64,000 nt of DNA. Source: Bradyrhizobium sp. CB3481. Its GTDB lineage: Bacteria > Pseudomonadota > Alphaproteobacteria > Rhizobiales > Xanthobacteraceae. The first letter of the stretch is position 1; every line of letters starts with the position of its first letter. The notes beneath the pieces are model-generated. The model was given only the letters and a program-made list of their open reading frames with translations. It made no database searches and was not told the origin of the DNA. Shown piece by piece: positions 44,378 through 53,407 of this stretch. Made by a program: the position numbers and the translations under genes. Where the stretch lies: positions 4,980,501-5,044,500 of the forward strand of contig NZ_CP121647.1 in the NCBI RefSeq assembly GCF_029714305.1. Direction: 5' to 3'.

Positions 44378-45493
44378 GTACCCGCTTTCTTGGAACGTGA
44401 GTCGTGATTCAAGGTCGGGATGATACCCGAAGCAAGAGAAGTCCACCTTTCGAGGAAAGATCGCAAGGTGCTTGAGGCGTGTTGTCGCTCACCGATGACA
44501 TTGCAGCGCGATTTGAAGCGGGCGCGGATAGTCCTGTTGGCGGCGGACGGGCGCAGCACCCGGTCGATCGCCAACGAAGTTGGGGTCCAGCCGCGGATTG
44601 TCAGCCTTGGCGGCATCGCTATGCCGACCAAGGCCTTGAAGGGCTGCAAGACAAGCCGCGGCCCGGCAAGCAGCCTATCTATACGAAGACGACCGACAAG
44701 CGGATTCTGAAGCTGCTGGATAAGCCGCCCCCGCAAGGATTTGCGCGCTGGACCGGCCCTCTGCTGGCCGAAGCGCTCGGCGATGTTGACGTCCAATATG
44801 TCTGGCGGTTCCTGCGCAGCCACAAGATTGACCTCGCGGCTCGCAGGTCCTGGTGTGAGAGCAATGACCCGAACTTTACGGCCAAAGCCGCCGATGTCGT
44901 TGGCCTTTACGTCGCCCCGCCGGCGAAGGCTATTGTGCTCTGCGTGGACGAGAAGCCCTCGATCCAGGCTTTGGGGCGAGCGCAGGGCTATCTGAAGTTG
45001 CCCAATGGCCGCGCCTTGACCGGCCAGAGCCACGATTACAAGCGGCATGGCACCACAACATTGTTTGCCGCGCTCGAAGTCGCCACCGGAAAGATCATCG
45101 CTACGCATTCCAAACGCCGTCGCCGTGTCGAGTTTCTCGATTTCATGAACAGCCTCACCGCGGCCTTTCCGGGCCGAAAGCTTCACGTCATCCTCGGCAA
45201 CCTCAACACCCACAAGAAGAATGAGAACTGGCTCAAGGCCCACCCCAACGTGCAATTCCATTTCACGCCGACAAGTGCGTCCTGGCTCAACCAGGTCGAG
45301 GTATGGTTCTCAATCTTGCAGGGGCAATCGCTCAGCGGCACCTCCTTCACAAGTCTCAAGCAGCTTCAGGAACACATCGATGCCTATGTCAACGCCTACA
45401 ACGACAAAGCCGAGCCCTTCGTCTGGACCAAGAAAAAGGTCCGTCAACGCCGTTTCAAAGGCCGTCGTATCACTCAGCTCTGATTCCGGGTAC
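44378..45493 (+). mobile_element. IS630-family element, full length
   Basis: 1116 bp from GTACCCGC to CCGGGTAC, flanked by TA on each side within CTAG, the normal IS630 target. It is the parent type of the two deleted copies at 21559 and 23391. It splits a nucleotidyltransferase gene. Confidence 0.9.
44420..45483 (+). pseudogene. IS630 transposase, frameshifted and lacking a catalytic Asp
   Basis: Starts MIPEAREVHLSRKDRKVLEA; after GVQPRIVS one base is missing (near 44606) and the frame moves to HRYADQGLEGLQDKPRPGKQ. Catalytic Asp 1 is in VLCVDEKPSIQAL and Glu in SWLNQVEVWFSIL. The second position reads LHVILGNLNTHKK, where the family has LDNLNTHK, so the second DDE Asp is Gly (codon GGC at about 45194). 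This copy is inactive twice over. Confidence 0.85.
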
Positions 45494-45497
45494 TAGT

Positions 45498-46246
45498 CGA
45501 GAAAACGGAGCGGCAGTGCCGCCGCCCCGCCTAACGCCGGCATTGGGACAGGCTTTTGCAGTCTGGTGGTCGGACCACTGGTTCGGCGTCAAAAATTCCA
45601 CGTTGAAGTTGTCCCTCGATACGAACTGGTGGAGACCCTGCCGTCGGCCTGGCTCGGAATTTCGCGAAAGCTCGGGTCGACGCGTCGAAGCACCTCAAGG
45701 ATGGGGGCATGGAATCCTTGATGCCCACCGAGATTTCATGGAATGGCGCAAAGTCGGCGTCGCCAGTTTGCATGGCGACCGCATCGAGCCGTCTGCGAGC
45801 ACGGCGGAGTAACGTTGGTAGGCTACGGTGCCGACGAGCACCCCCTCATGCGGAACAAGCCGGACTTCGCCAATGCTTCCACCACTTGGCCTGTTGTCGG
45901 CGACGGGCGCGGCAGATAGGCCTCTCGCGTCACGTGGAAGCGAGACGGCGGCGTCCTTCGCCGATGGCAGCTCGTTCAATTTTTTCAGGTCGGCCTTCAA
46001 ATCCTTGAAGGCCTCGACCTTTTTGGTGATTTCGGGGTCGTCCACCGGACCGACATAGCGGCGCTCCTGGCCTCCTCCCTCGGGCTTGGGTGTATCGAAG
46101 TACCAATACTTTTTGCCCTTCACCTCGACGGCCACGAACCGCCCCTTCGAGGAGAACTCTGAGGTGAAACTCTCCTCGAGGCTGCGCTGGACCAGCTCGG
46201 AATGGAGTGTCTGGTAGGTAATGTCGAACCGCTGGCTCGGCGCCAC
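45498..46246 (-). pseudogene. Nucleotidyltransferase (GSU2403-like), N-terminal part
   Basis: MAPSQRFDITYQTLHSELVQ, FVAVEVKGKKYWYFDTPKPE and RRYVGPVDDPEITKKVEAFK are typical of this nucleotidyltransferase-fold family. EGVLVGTVAYQRYSAVLADG is the conserved core. Frames shift several times after about 45790 (MQTGDADFAPFHEISVGIKD is in another frame). Interrupted at 45494 by IS630; the C-terminal part is at 44081. Confidence 0.7.
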
Positions 46247-46351
46247 GGCGGGGAACCAAACGCAAGGAAGTTATACTGAAATCGCTAACATTACGGGAAT
46301 GTCAAACCGAACAACCTCGCCTGAAAAGTGAGGTCGGCAACCATCATCCCT

Positions 46352-48319
46352 TTAAGGTCCAATCCCGCGCTTCATGCCGATCGACCAGGATATGCCCTCC
46401 CCGCCCACATTGCCGGTGACCACCTGTCCGCGCGCCTTCTCCAGCACAGCGCGCCAAGGCACCAGTGCGAAGTCGTGGGACCGCTCGATAAGAGCGAAAC
46501 GGCCACTGTTCAGCGTCAGCATTCGCCGGTAGACGCCCGTGAGACTGTCACCGGTCTTGAAGTCGAGATGCTCAAGCCCTGTTCGCGCAGAAATATCCGC
46601 AGCCGTCTGGCGGAGCTCGCGAGCTTCAAGCGTCCGCAACAGATCCCGCGCATAACGCACCTGACCATCTTGCTCCCGCGCAAGCCCCTGCTCGATCAGC
46701 CATTGCCTTCTCGCCCGTATTGCCGCCTCGACCTCAGCACCCCATCCATTTGGCCCGACCACCTCACGAGCCTTGGCGACAAGCTGACGATCGAGCCAGG
46801 TTGCGCCCACCGCCTGCGGCAGATCCTGGAGCCTTTGCCAAGACAGCACCGCAAGGCGCACCGGATTGCGGGAGCGCTGGCGGCTCTCGTACTGGAGCGC
46901 CCGATCAAAGTAGTCCTCGCCCACGGCCCAGTTGCCGTCATTCAGCCGGCTGACCATCCCTTCCTGCCGCATCGCTTCAAGCCGCCGCACATGGGTTGCG
47001 ATATACTCGCCCGAGGCGTGTGGGTCGAATTGGCGATGAAGGCGGTCACTGTACCGCCCATGATGAGCGGCGATCTTCGCGATGGTTCGATCGATGTCGC
47101 GCGGTTCTGTCGAGCGAGCCTTGAGCTCAACAATCGTGTTCCGGACAGGCAACTCGTCACGACCGGGCAGGCTACCGATCTCGGCATAATGCGTCCGCCC
47201 ATCGATGCCATCGAGCACGACATAACGGCGCTCCTTAAGCTCGTCCGAAAATCCTTCACCGACGAGGCGTCCGACTAGACGCTGGCCGCCCTTGCTCGGA
47301 TCGAAGATGGTGTAGGTGCCCGCAGCCCGCGACAGTCCAGCGGCAAAAAGTTCGCGATGCATGGTCTTGATAATGTCACCGCGCTCGCCCATGCGCTTAA
47401 GCTTCGCCTCAAGCCCGGCATCGATCCGCCAACGGCTAGGGCCATCTTCTTCGGCCAACCCCATCCGCTCGAGGGTTCGCAGCCGCCCCATTCGAGCGGC
47501 CTGCCAGGCCGGATCCCTTGTCGGCATCATATTGAGCGCAAGAGCGCCATCCAGCGCGTCCCTCAGGATGGCCCGGTCGAGACGCGTGAACCGTTCAGCC
47601 GCAACCTCCTGCTGGAGCTTGCGCGCGGCCTCGATTTCCGTCTCTGGACCGAGCTCCCGCGTAATGAGATCCGTAGCTCTCGCTCGGAAGCCGTGAGCAA
47701 TATAGTCCCGGGCGATCACGAGGTCCTGTCCTTTGTCATCCTTTCCACGCAAGATGATGTGGCTGTGCGGATGACCGGTATTGAAATGATCCGCCGCGAC
47801 CCAATCGAGCCTGGTGCCCAGATCAGTTTCCATCTGCCGCATCAGATCGCGGATGAAAGGCTTTAAGTCAAAGAGTTCCGCACTATCCTCAGGCGCCACG
47901 ATGAACCGGAACTGGTGGCGATCGTCCGCACTTCGTTCGATGAAGGGCTTGCCGTCGGCGCGGTCATTGCTTGCGTTATAGAGCTCGCCGGGCTCACCGT
48001 CCCGCGTGACTCCGTCGCGTTGCACGTAGCGCAGATGGGCACGGATGGCACCAGTATCGCCGGCCTTGATACGTACGATGCGCGCCTTGATCACGACCCG
48101 ACGCAGGCCCTGATCTCTCGCACGTCCGGACAGTACCGCCCCGTATGCGTGCCCGCGACCGATTCGGTCGCCCGAGAAGTTCGACGCGCGATATGAACCG
48201 GCGCCGGCCTTCTCGGCAGCCTGCCGGACGCGCCGGAGATAGCTGGTTGCTTTCCCGGCTTTGCGGTTGCCGATCCGGCCAAGCTTCACTTTGAATTCGT
48301 CATCGTCGATGCCATGCAT
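46352..48319 (-). CDS. rlxS: Relaxase RlxS (DUF3363-type MOB protein)
   Basis: 655 aa. The N-terminal relaxase part contains IRAHLRYVQRDGVTRDGEPG and the metal-binding histidine cluster DWVAADHFNTGHPHSHIILR; the DUF3363 region follows (RFTRLDRAILRDALDGALAL, GRLRTLERMGLAEEDGPSRW). It nicks oriT and leads the strand into the recipient. The same gene accompanies traF and rdfS in ICEMlSym-type elements. Full length and intact. Confidence 0.9.
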   Translation of the reverse strand: MHGIDDDEFKVKLGRIGNRKAGKATSYLRRVRQAAEKAGAGSYRASNFSGDRIGRGHAYGAVLSGRARDQGLRRVVIKARIVRIKAGDTGAIRAHLRYVQRDGVTRDGEPGELYNASNDRADGKPFIERSADDRHQFRFIVAPEDSAELFDLKPFIRDLMRQMETDLGTRLDWVAADHFNTGHPHSHIILRGKDDKGQDLVIARDYIAHGFRARATDLITRELGPETEIEAARKLQQEVAAERFTRLDRAILRDALDGALALNMMPTRDPAWQAARMGRLRTLERMGLAEEDGPSRWRIDAGLEAKLKRMGERGDIIKTMHRELFAAGLSRAAGTYTIFDPSKGGQRLVGRLVGEGFSDELKERRYVVLDGIDGRTHYAEIGSLPGRDELPVRNTIVELKARSTEPRDIDRTIAKIAAHHGRYSDRLHRQFDPHASGEYIATHVRRLEAMRQEGMVSRLNDGNWAVGEDYFDRALQYESRQRSRNPVRLAVLSWQRLQDLPQAVGATWLDRQLVAKAREVVGPNGWGAEVEAAIRARRQWLIEQGLAREQDGQVRYARDLLRTLEARELRQTAADISARTGLEHLDFKTGDSLTGVYRRMLTLNSGRFALIERSHDFALVPWRAVLEKARGQVVTGNVGGEGISWSIGMKRGIGP

Positions 48320-48670
48320 GCCGCAGGCTCTCCGTCAGGAAAGCCGCGGATATGTGACGCTGGGGTGTGGCCGCCAAGACGCAGACGAAATCAGCAAGCG
48401 ACGCGATCGACTTAAGCTGCAGTAGGCGACATCGCGCCCAGCGGTGTCGCCAACTCTTGGATGTGCAGACAAGGACTTACGCCTCATCAAGCGCCAGTGC
48501 TTTTATCTTGCTCTCCCGATTCCCTCATACCCTCGTTTCAGCCGTTGATCTCAATGGAAGAGCTTGCTTGACCTCCTAGCTCGCGATCTGCCCCCAATGA
48601 TGGCCCGGCCGCAAGGCTGAAGAGGTGCGCGCCCGTTTTGCGACGCGCACGATCGCCGTCATGTAGCACT
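48320..48670. other. 350-bp gap between rlxS and traF, candidate oriT region
   Basis: No coding frame is convincing. In related elements oriT is close to rlxS, so this gap or the one at 49449-50070 is the natural place to look. I see no unmistakable nick-site repeat. Confidence 0.25.
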
Positions 48671-49210
48671 TCAAGATTCCGGATTCCAGGTCCAGAGCGG
48701 GTGCGCCACGCCCAAGATATCGCACCGCAGAACCGGCCCGAAGTAGCGCGAGTCGAACGAATGAGGGTGGGGTTGCAGCAGGAAAAGCTCACCTTCGACG
48801 AGCCTCAGGCAACCTACCCAGGTTGGCAGTGACCGCCCCTTGTGGTCCTTCTCGAACACCTCGGCAATGACCTTTCCATTGATCGATATGGCGCCTACGG
48901 GCTCCTTGGCGCGGCACACTTCATCTCCCCCGGCCGCGGCTACCTGCTTCAGAAGCGGCACCGACACCGGCAAAACGCCATGTGCGATGATCAAGAGCTG
49001 GATGCCGGGCGGCGGTCTAAACAGCGCCAGTTCGCCGCGCGCGGGCAGCCGTTGCTCCAGGTAATAAAAGCCGAGTGGCGCGCTGCCCGAAGCATTGTAG
49101 ATCAGCAGCGGCATCCCGTTCGTGAAGGAAATCAGCATTGCGATGATGCTGGCGCACATGACCGAGAGCACGGCAACCTGGCGCCAGGAAATGGCAGGAT
49201 TAATCGGCAT
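48671..49210 (-). CDS. traF: TraF conjugative peptidase (S26 family)
   Basis: 179 aa. N-terminal membrane anchor (VAVLSVMCASIIAMLISFTN), then NASGSAPLGFYYLE with the S26 Ser region, and PLLKQVAAAGGDEVCR with the catalytic Lys region; LRCDILGVAHPLW ends the fold. It likely matures and cyclises the TrbC pilin. Its start overlaps the excisionase stop by 11 bp, so rdfS-traF are co-translated. Confidence 0.88.
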   Translation of the reverse strand: MPINPAISWRQVAVLSVMCASIIAMLISFTNGMPLLIYNASGSAPLGFYYLEQRLPARGELALFRPPPGIQLLIIAHGVLPVSVPLLKQVAAAGGDEVCRAKEPVGAISINGKVIAEVFEKDHKGRSLPTWVGCLRLVEGELFLLQPHPHSFDSRYFGPVLRCDILGVAHPLWTWNPES

Positions 49211-49418
49211 CGGAGGTCGACCTCCGCTTGTTCGCCTGCGAATACTCGATAAGGTCTTCGATGTGGTAGCGGACGTACCGTCCGTGCTTGCGGTAGGCGG
49301 GCCCTGTGCCGTTCACACGCATCTTCTCAAGGGTATTCTTGGTGAGACGCAGCCAGGCAGCGGCTTCCGCCGTGTTAAGAAACGGCCTCTCAGCCTCTCT
49401 TTCTTCATTCTTCATCAT
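49200..49418 (-). CDS. rdfS: RdfS-like excisionase (recombination directionality factor)
   Basis: 72 aa from ATG 49418 (AAGGAG upstream). Winged-helix/MerR-like HTH of the AlpA/Xis type: PFLNTAEAAAWLRLTKNTLE, KMRVNGTGPAYRKHGRYVRY, HIEDLIEYSQANKRR. In ICEMlSym the equivalent gene, upstream of traF and rlxS, switches the integrase from integration to excision. Here the integrase partner would be the one at 6592. Confidence 0.82.
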   Translation of the reverse strand: MMKNEEREAERPFLNTAEAAAWLRLTKNTLEKMRVNGTGPAYRKHGRYVRYHIEDLIEYSQANKRRSTSDAD

Positions 49419-49448
49419 GCGAGACACTCCTTTTTTTGCACCTGACAC

Positions 49449-49930
49449 AACTCAGAGGCGCAAGAAGAAGATTCGTCAGATTGAGGGAGGTTTTGGGAGT
49501 GGCGAAAATGACAGGCTCGAGTTCGCCATCCGGCGTCAGCAAAAATCGTCAAGCGAGGATGGCAAGGCCGCAGCCCAAACTAGAATCAGGCCCGATTAAT
49601 CCAGCGAAGTGCCACGACCGCTTCGAGCCTATAACGGACCTCGGATGCTACCGACGCGGAAACGAGATCCCACGTAGTGCCGCGTGTGGGCGGCCGTGTG
49701 CGATCAGCACGATTCATGTCATCTAACCTGTGATGGCGGCACGCGCCCGAGATCTTTGGACCGCACAAGACGCTTTACAACAGCCCGAGAGACCAGCGAT
49801 CGCAAGGGCACGCGGAGTCGCTGCCGGCAAAAGCCCAGCTCGGCGAGTTGGGATAAGATTCCACTGCCCTCGCCACCATAAGGATCAAGCACTACATTTG
49901 CCTGCTCCCAAAGCCGCAACTTCCCCTCCG
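49449..49930. other. 480 bp without a supported gene
   Basis: Probably includes the rdfS promoter, the target expected for an FseA-like activator. No box can be called by eye. Confidence 0.3.
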
Positions 49931-49934
49931 CGCA

Positions 49935-50060
49935 CGACACGCTGCTCTATCGCCAACGCCACCGCATCTCGAAGATTTTCGCCAAGCTCAAGGACATGCC
50001 GCCGCATCGCAATCCGATACGATAGGTGCGCACACGCCTTCTGTATCGCAGCTAACGTTG
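49935..50060 (+). pseudogene. IS5-family transposase C-terminal scrap
   Basis: LLYRQRHRISKIFAKLKDMP then, after a frameshift, RIAIRYDRCAHAFCIAANVG. This is the IS5/IS1182-type tail (YDRCAHTF..AICIA). About 40 codons. Confidence 0.7.
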
Positions 50061-50070
50061 GCTAATGAGG

Positions 50071-50892
50071 CTATCCCAACAGATCGCGATAGCCGCCTTT
50101 CATCAATTCGGTCCCTTTGGCGACGAGGCGACGCGTGCGGTCCTTCAAAAATTGACTAGGCCCAAGCCATTCCTCAGCAACTTTCTTCTCTCCAAATAGA
50201 GTAATCGCGATCTGCCGATAGGTCTTGCCGTTCAGGCTTTCATCGAGCGCGATGAGGGCATGGCGGAGGCGTTCGTCGCCTGAAAGCGCTGGTGTTTGAA
50301 GGGTGCTGCTATCGCTCTCAGTGAAGCGGTGAAGCCGCTTCAGGATCTCGGTCTGCCCTAAGAGATCGTCGAGGTCGTGGAGTTCAAAAACCGCAACAAA
50401 TGACGCGGTCAAGACGGACAGATCTTTGATTTCGACATTGACGCGAACGCCGCCCATGCCTTTGATCGAAACGTACTGAACGCCTTCGGTATCAATCACC
50501 GCTACTCGATCGCCATTGAAATCAGCGAGTGCGCGCGTCATGGCACCACTGTGCTCATTCGGCATCCTAGCCCTCAGCCGGACCACGCGTTTCAAGGCAT
50601 TGGCATGCCAGACTACGGTTGCGTCATGGGCGCAGAGTCTCGGATCGGCGAAGGCGTAAAGCCCCCACTTCTCCGCACGCGGAAATCGCTGCCTGAGACG
50701 CAACAGCCGCGTGCCATCCTTCAATGTAATGCATGGCAGGTGCCGCGGAACGGAGGTTCGCCAGTCGGCGATATATTCCTCATTTCTGCGTAAGAACTCC
50801 CACGCCCAGTCGGCCCCATCGTAATCCGCGACCCTCAAGGAAAGCGCGTCCTCATCGGTGCGACCACGCGAAGAACCAACGGAATGATTCAT
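50071..50892 (-). CDS. FseA-like activator, fused DUF6499-DUF2285
   Basis: 273 aa. The N-terminus YDGADWAWEFLRRNEEYIAD is the DUF6499 motif; the C-terminus LRHALIALDESLNGKTYRQI, AITLFGEKKVAEEW and FLKDRTRRLVAKGTELMKGG is DUF2285. In ICEMlSymR7A these halves are two ORFs joined by programmed +1 frameshifting to make FseA, the activator of rdfS. Here they are one continuous reading frame, so no frameshift is needed. Position 650 bp upstream of rdfS fits the same job. A QseM-like antiactivator is not seen. Confidence 0.8.
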   Translation of the reverse strand: MNHSVGSSRGRTDEDALSLRVADYDGADWAWEFLRRNEEYIADWRTSVPRHLPCITLKDGTRLLRLRQRFPRAEKWGLYAFADPRLCAHDATVVWHANALKRVVRLRARMPNEHSGAMTRALADFNGDRVAVIDTEGVQYVSIKGMGGVRVNVEIKDLSVLTASFVAVFELHDLDDLLGQTEILKRLHRFTESDSSTLQTPALSGDERLRHALIALDESLNGKTYRQIAITLFGEKKVAEEWLGPSQFLKDRTRRLVAKGTELMKGGYRDLLG

Positions 50893-51146
50893 TAGCCCCC
50901 GCAGATAGCTTTTTCAGCGCGGATGGTTCGGGCCAAATGGGGCAAGAGAACGGCCCTCACGAGTTACGTTGCGGTTCCGTTCTTTGCGTGGTGCATTTGG
51001 GTATTTGGAGAGACAAGCGACTTGAAAGGTCTAAGCGGGTAAGCGAGATGTCGCAATGTCAATATTGTCAATTTGATGTTATGTTTTCAGTGGTGCATGC
51101 CGATTCCCGGCCTGCACTCGTTCAGCTGAGGAATGATGGAGGGCAC

Positions 51147-51212
51147 ATGGCCAAGAAAGCGAAGAAGGCAAAAAAGACCACTGCGAAAAAAGCCAAAAAG
51201 AAGAAAAAGTAG
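51147..51212 (+). CDS. Lysine/alanine-rich micro-protein (21 aa)
   Basis: MAKKAKKAKKTTAKKAKKKK plus one lysine: 14 of 21 residues are lysine. GGAGG sits 6 bases before the ATG at 51147, and a good terminator follows at 51318, so it looks like a complete transcription unit. A longer in-frame start (51048) would add 33 residues with cysteines but lacks a ribosome site. The composition resembles histone H1-type tails; nucleic-acid binding is a guess. Confidence 0.6.
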   Translation: MAKKAKKAKKTTAKKAKKKKK

Positions 51213-51317
51213 CTCCTTTCCGTGACAACGTGCTCTCATCTATCGGGGCGTCGCACGGTAACCCGCTACTGTAGTTGACGTACCCGCCTTGATTAGATCG
51301 ACAGCGCAGAACACCTA

Positions 51318-51358
51318 AGCCGGATCGCATGTGCCTTGCGCTATGCGGTCCGGCTTTT
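51318..51358 (+). terminator. Intrinsic terminator
   Basis: AGCCGGATCGCAT (51318-51330) pairs with ATGCGGTCCGGCT (51343-51355) with a single G-T pair, followed by TTTT. It lies downstream of the lysine-rich micro-gene. Confidence 0.75.
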
Positions 51359-51419
51359 GGTTTACGTGGTACTGATTGTCCGAAGATGGTGGTCTCCAAC
51401 GCAAAGATACCATGAGCGA

Positions 51420-51572
51420 TTAGTAGAAGCCATTCATCATCGTCGGCACAAGTTTCGATAGCAGCAGGGCGATCGATGTCAGCGCCGAAAGGCTGACGAT
51501 CGCTTGAGCGACGCAGATGCGCTTGAGCGTTGCCGCTTCATCGTCAAATACCTTAAACGAATGCGCCATCAT
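51420..51572 (-). CDS. Small membrane protein (50 aa)
   Basis: Reads MMAHSFKVFDDEAATLKRIC, then VAQAIVSLSALTSIALLLSK and LVPTMMNGFY. One clear transmembrane helix at residues 20-42. GGAG lies 6-8 bases upstream on the minus strand. No family is known to me; the second ATG (51569) is an equal candidate start. Confidence 0.55.
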   Translation of the reverse strand: MMAHSFKVFDDEAATLKRICVAQAIVSLSALTSIALLLSKLVPTMMNGFY

Positions 51573-51839
51573 TCGACTCCATGATACGGTCCATAGTTTC
51601 CTCTGGGCAGAGTTATAGAGCGAGTCGCACCCGATCGTTATTAGCCTAATTTGCTCATGCGAGCTTGACTCTTCAGCGACTCAGACGAGTCCTCCGTGAC
51701 GTGGAAATCGAGCTTCGGCCTCGAATCGTTTGCGCGAAACCTGAGTAAAGAAAACGTTAAACGGAGGCCCGAGTGGCCGACCGGCAAACAGCGCAAATGC
51801 GATGGGAAGACGAAGCCTGTTGGGCCGATGGATAAGGAA

Positions 51840-51869
51840 GGGCCCGCCCGGATAAGACCGGGCGGGCCC
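51840..51869 (-). terminator. Intrinsic terminator after the DUF736 gene
   Basis: A perfect 12-bp stem, GGGCCCGCCCGG (51840-51851) with its complement at 51858-51869 and a six-base loop. On the minus strand it is followed by TTCCTT, 13 bp after the DUF736 stop. Confidence 0.85.
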
Positions 51870-51882
51870 TGGCAGCCTGCTC

Positions 51883-52203
51883 TCACTCTGGGCTCTTGCG
51901 CGGCCGCGACCAAAGGAGCGTGTAGCCTTCGCCGCTTTCTTCGTCGAACAGGTTCGCGTAGATCGGGGCGTTGAACGAGGGATCGTCGAGCTTGAGCGAG
52001 AGATAGTCACGGCCCTCCTCGGAGCGCTTCGACCAGGCCGCTCCGATCTCCGCCCTGCCGACGTAAACGCGGTGGCTGGGGGCGTTTTCGCTTGCGCGGT
52101 TGGGCTCGGCGACGATGCGGACGCCTCTGGCCTGCAGGCTCAGGGTGATGATCTCGCCCTGGAAATCGTTGCCGACCTTCTTGAAAGAACCGATGGTAGC
52201 CAT
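51883..52203 (-). CDS. DUF736 family protein
   Basis: 106 aa, full-length DUF736: MATIGSFKKVGNDFQGEIIT, LSLQARGVRIVAEPNRASEN, PSHRVYVGRAEIGAAWSKRS, YLSLKLDDPSFNAPIYANLF. A constant member of alphaproteobacterial ICE and plasmid backbones; function unknown. Its mRNA would carry a structured leader (52221-52373) and end at the terminator at 51840. Confidence 0.92.
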   Translation of the reverse strand: MATIGSFKKVGNDFQGEIITLSLQARGVRIVAEPNRASENAPSHRVYVGRAEIGAAWSKRSEEGRDYLSLKLDDPSFNAPIYANLFDEESGEGYTLLWSRPRKSPE

Positions 52204-52220
52204 GTCACTTCTCCTTGTTT

Positions 52221-52373
52221 CGAGCCCGCGACCACCGCGGCCTCGATGGCGATGAACAGGCCGAAGGCGATCGGCGACGCACCCGCTTGCGGGCCGAAGT
52301 GCAACGGAGGACGCCGGCGGAAAGACTTTCTTGCCTCGCGAGGAATGGGCTTTGCCCAGGGGAAGAAAGTCTT
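52221..52373 (-). promoter_or_regulatory. Structured leader of the DUF736 gene
   Basis: Two elements. A hairpin CGAGCCCGCG / CGCGGCCTCG with loop ACCAC at 52221-52245, about 18 bases from the ATG. Farther upstream, AAGACTTTCTT (52322) pairs perfectly with AAGAAAGTCTT (52363) and encloses two more hairpins, CCTC-GC-GAGG and GGGC-TTT-GCCC, so a three-way junction can form. No coding frame runs through 52204-52741. Function unknown. Confidence 0.5.
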
Positions 52374-52741
52374 GACGACGGCGTTGCGGCTCAGACGATC
52401 GAGGCGCAGCCGGGCTTCGGCCAGATCAAGCCATCAAGAGGCCAGGTGCGTCCGCGGGCTGGACAGCCCAGGAGAAGACGTGAGCAATTATCGGGCTTCA
52501 GCATATAAAAGGTCGGCTCGTTCCAGCGCACGGACAGAAACCGCATGCGAGAAACGCGCAATCGTTTGCCCGGAAATTGCCCCGATCGCATCCGAGCACC
52601 CGCCCATTGCACTCGGTGCCGAATGATCGGCATTCTGGTCCTGTGACGCTCCGAACGATGTCGCGCTCACCACGCCGAAGTTCGATGGCTCCGCGACTCC
52701 ACGTCAACGAAGGCCTGTTCGAGAACGCCGGTGGTGAAGCA

Positions 52742-53215
52742 TCATCCCCCGTGCATTTCGGCCGCGAGGACCGGTTGAGGCTCGCTACGGACTGCGCTAC
52801 CCGCGCCAAACGAGCGTGGCCCGGCGTAAATGGCTAGGCGGCTCCACGCGGTAGCACCGACACAAATCGCCCCGATCCAAGCGAAGACCTCACGCCAAAG
52901 CAGCGACGGCACGCCGATCTGGGAGGCCGCGAGAATTAGGTCGTAACTCGCCAGAGCCGCCGGACCGACGAAAGCCGCACCTATCAGTGTGCGGAGAATC
53001 AGCGGCCGGGCGGCAAATGCGAGTTGACCAATCGTAATCGCCGTGACTCCCGCGGCAATGCCGGTAAGAAGCGTGCCGAAAATTCCGGCGCCGCTGTGAA
53101 GCGCCGCCGTACTAAAACCAATGAGGAATGGAAGGGCATACACCGTGAGCTCAAAGACGAGCCAACAGAAGATACCGATTCCGAGAACGTTGAGAATGAG
53201 TCCAATGGCAAGCAT
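52742..53215 (-). CDS. ICE-backbone membrane protein
   Basis: 157 aa with four hydrophobic segments: ILNVLGIGIFCWLVFELTVY, ALHSGAGIFGTLLTGIAAGV, LILRTLIGAAFVGPAALASY, EVFAWIGAICVGATAWSRLA. Similar proteins sit between DUF736 and DUF2493 genes in related elements, as I recall; role unknown. The C-terminal 30 residues are soluble. Confidence 0.7.
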   Translation of the reverse strand: MLAIGLILNVLGIGIFCWLVFELTVYALPFLIGFSTAALHSGAGIFGTLLTGIAAGVTAITIGQLAFAARPLILRTLIGAAFVGPAALASYDLILAASQIGVPSLLWREVFAWIGAICVGATAWSRLAIYAGPRSFGAGSAVRSEPQPVLAAEMHGG

Positions 53216-53247
53216 GGTGGTGCGCTCCGTTCAAAGATGTGACGGGT

Positions 53248-53274
53248 CGCGCCTTCCACCACCACCACGGCGCG
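53248..53274 (-). promoter_or_regulatory. GC-rich hairpin in the leader of the membrane-protein gene
   Basis: CGCGCC (53248) pairs with GGCGCG (53269) across a 15-base ACC-rich loop, 33 bases upstream of the ATG at 53215. TGACGGG just upstream is also found in the DUF932 leader. Confidence 0.4.
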
Positions 53275-53407
53275 GGCGAAAGTTAACCGAAATGAGATGA
53301 AGATGCGAGACAAATCCCTCGCTCGTGGTCGTCCACCGAATAAGAGAATATGGAGCGAGCAACACGGACCGCGCAATTCTGTTGCGTCTGAAACGAGATG
53401 ATGGCGC

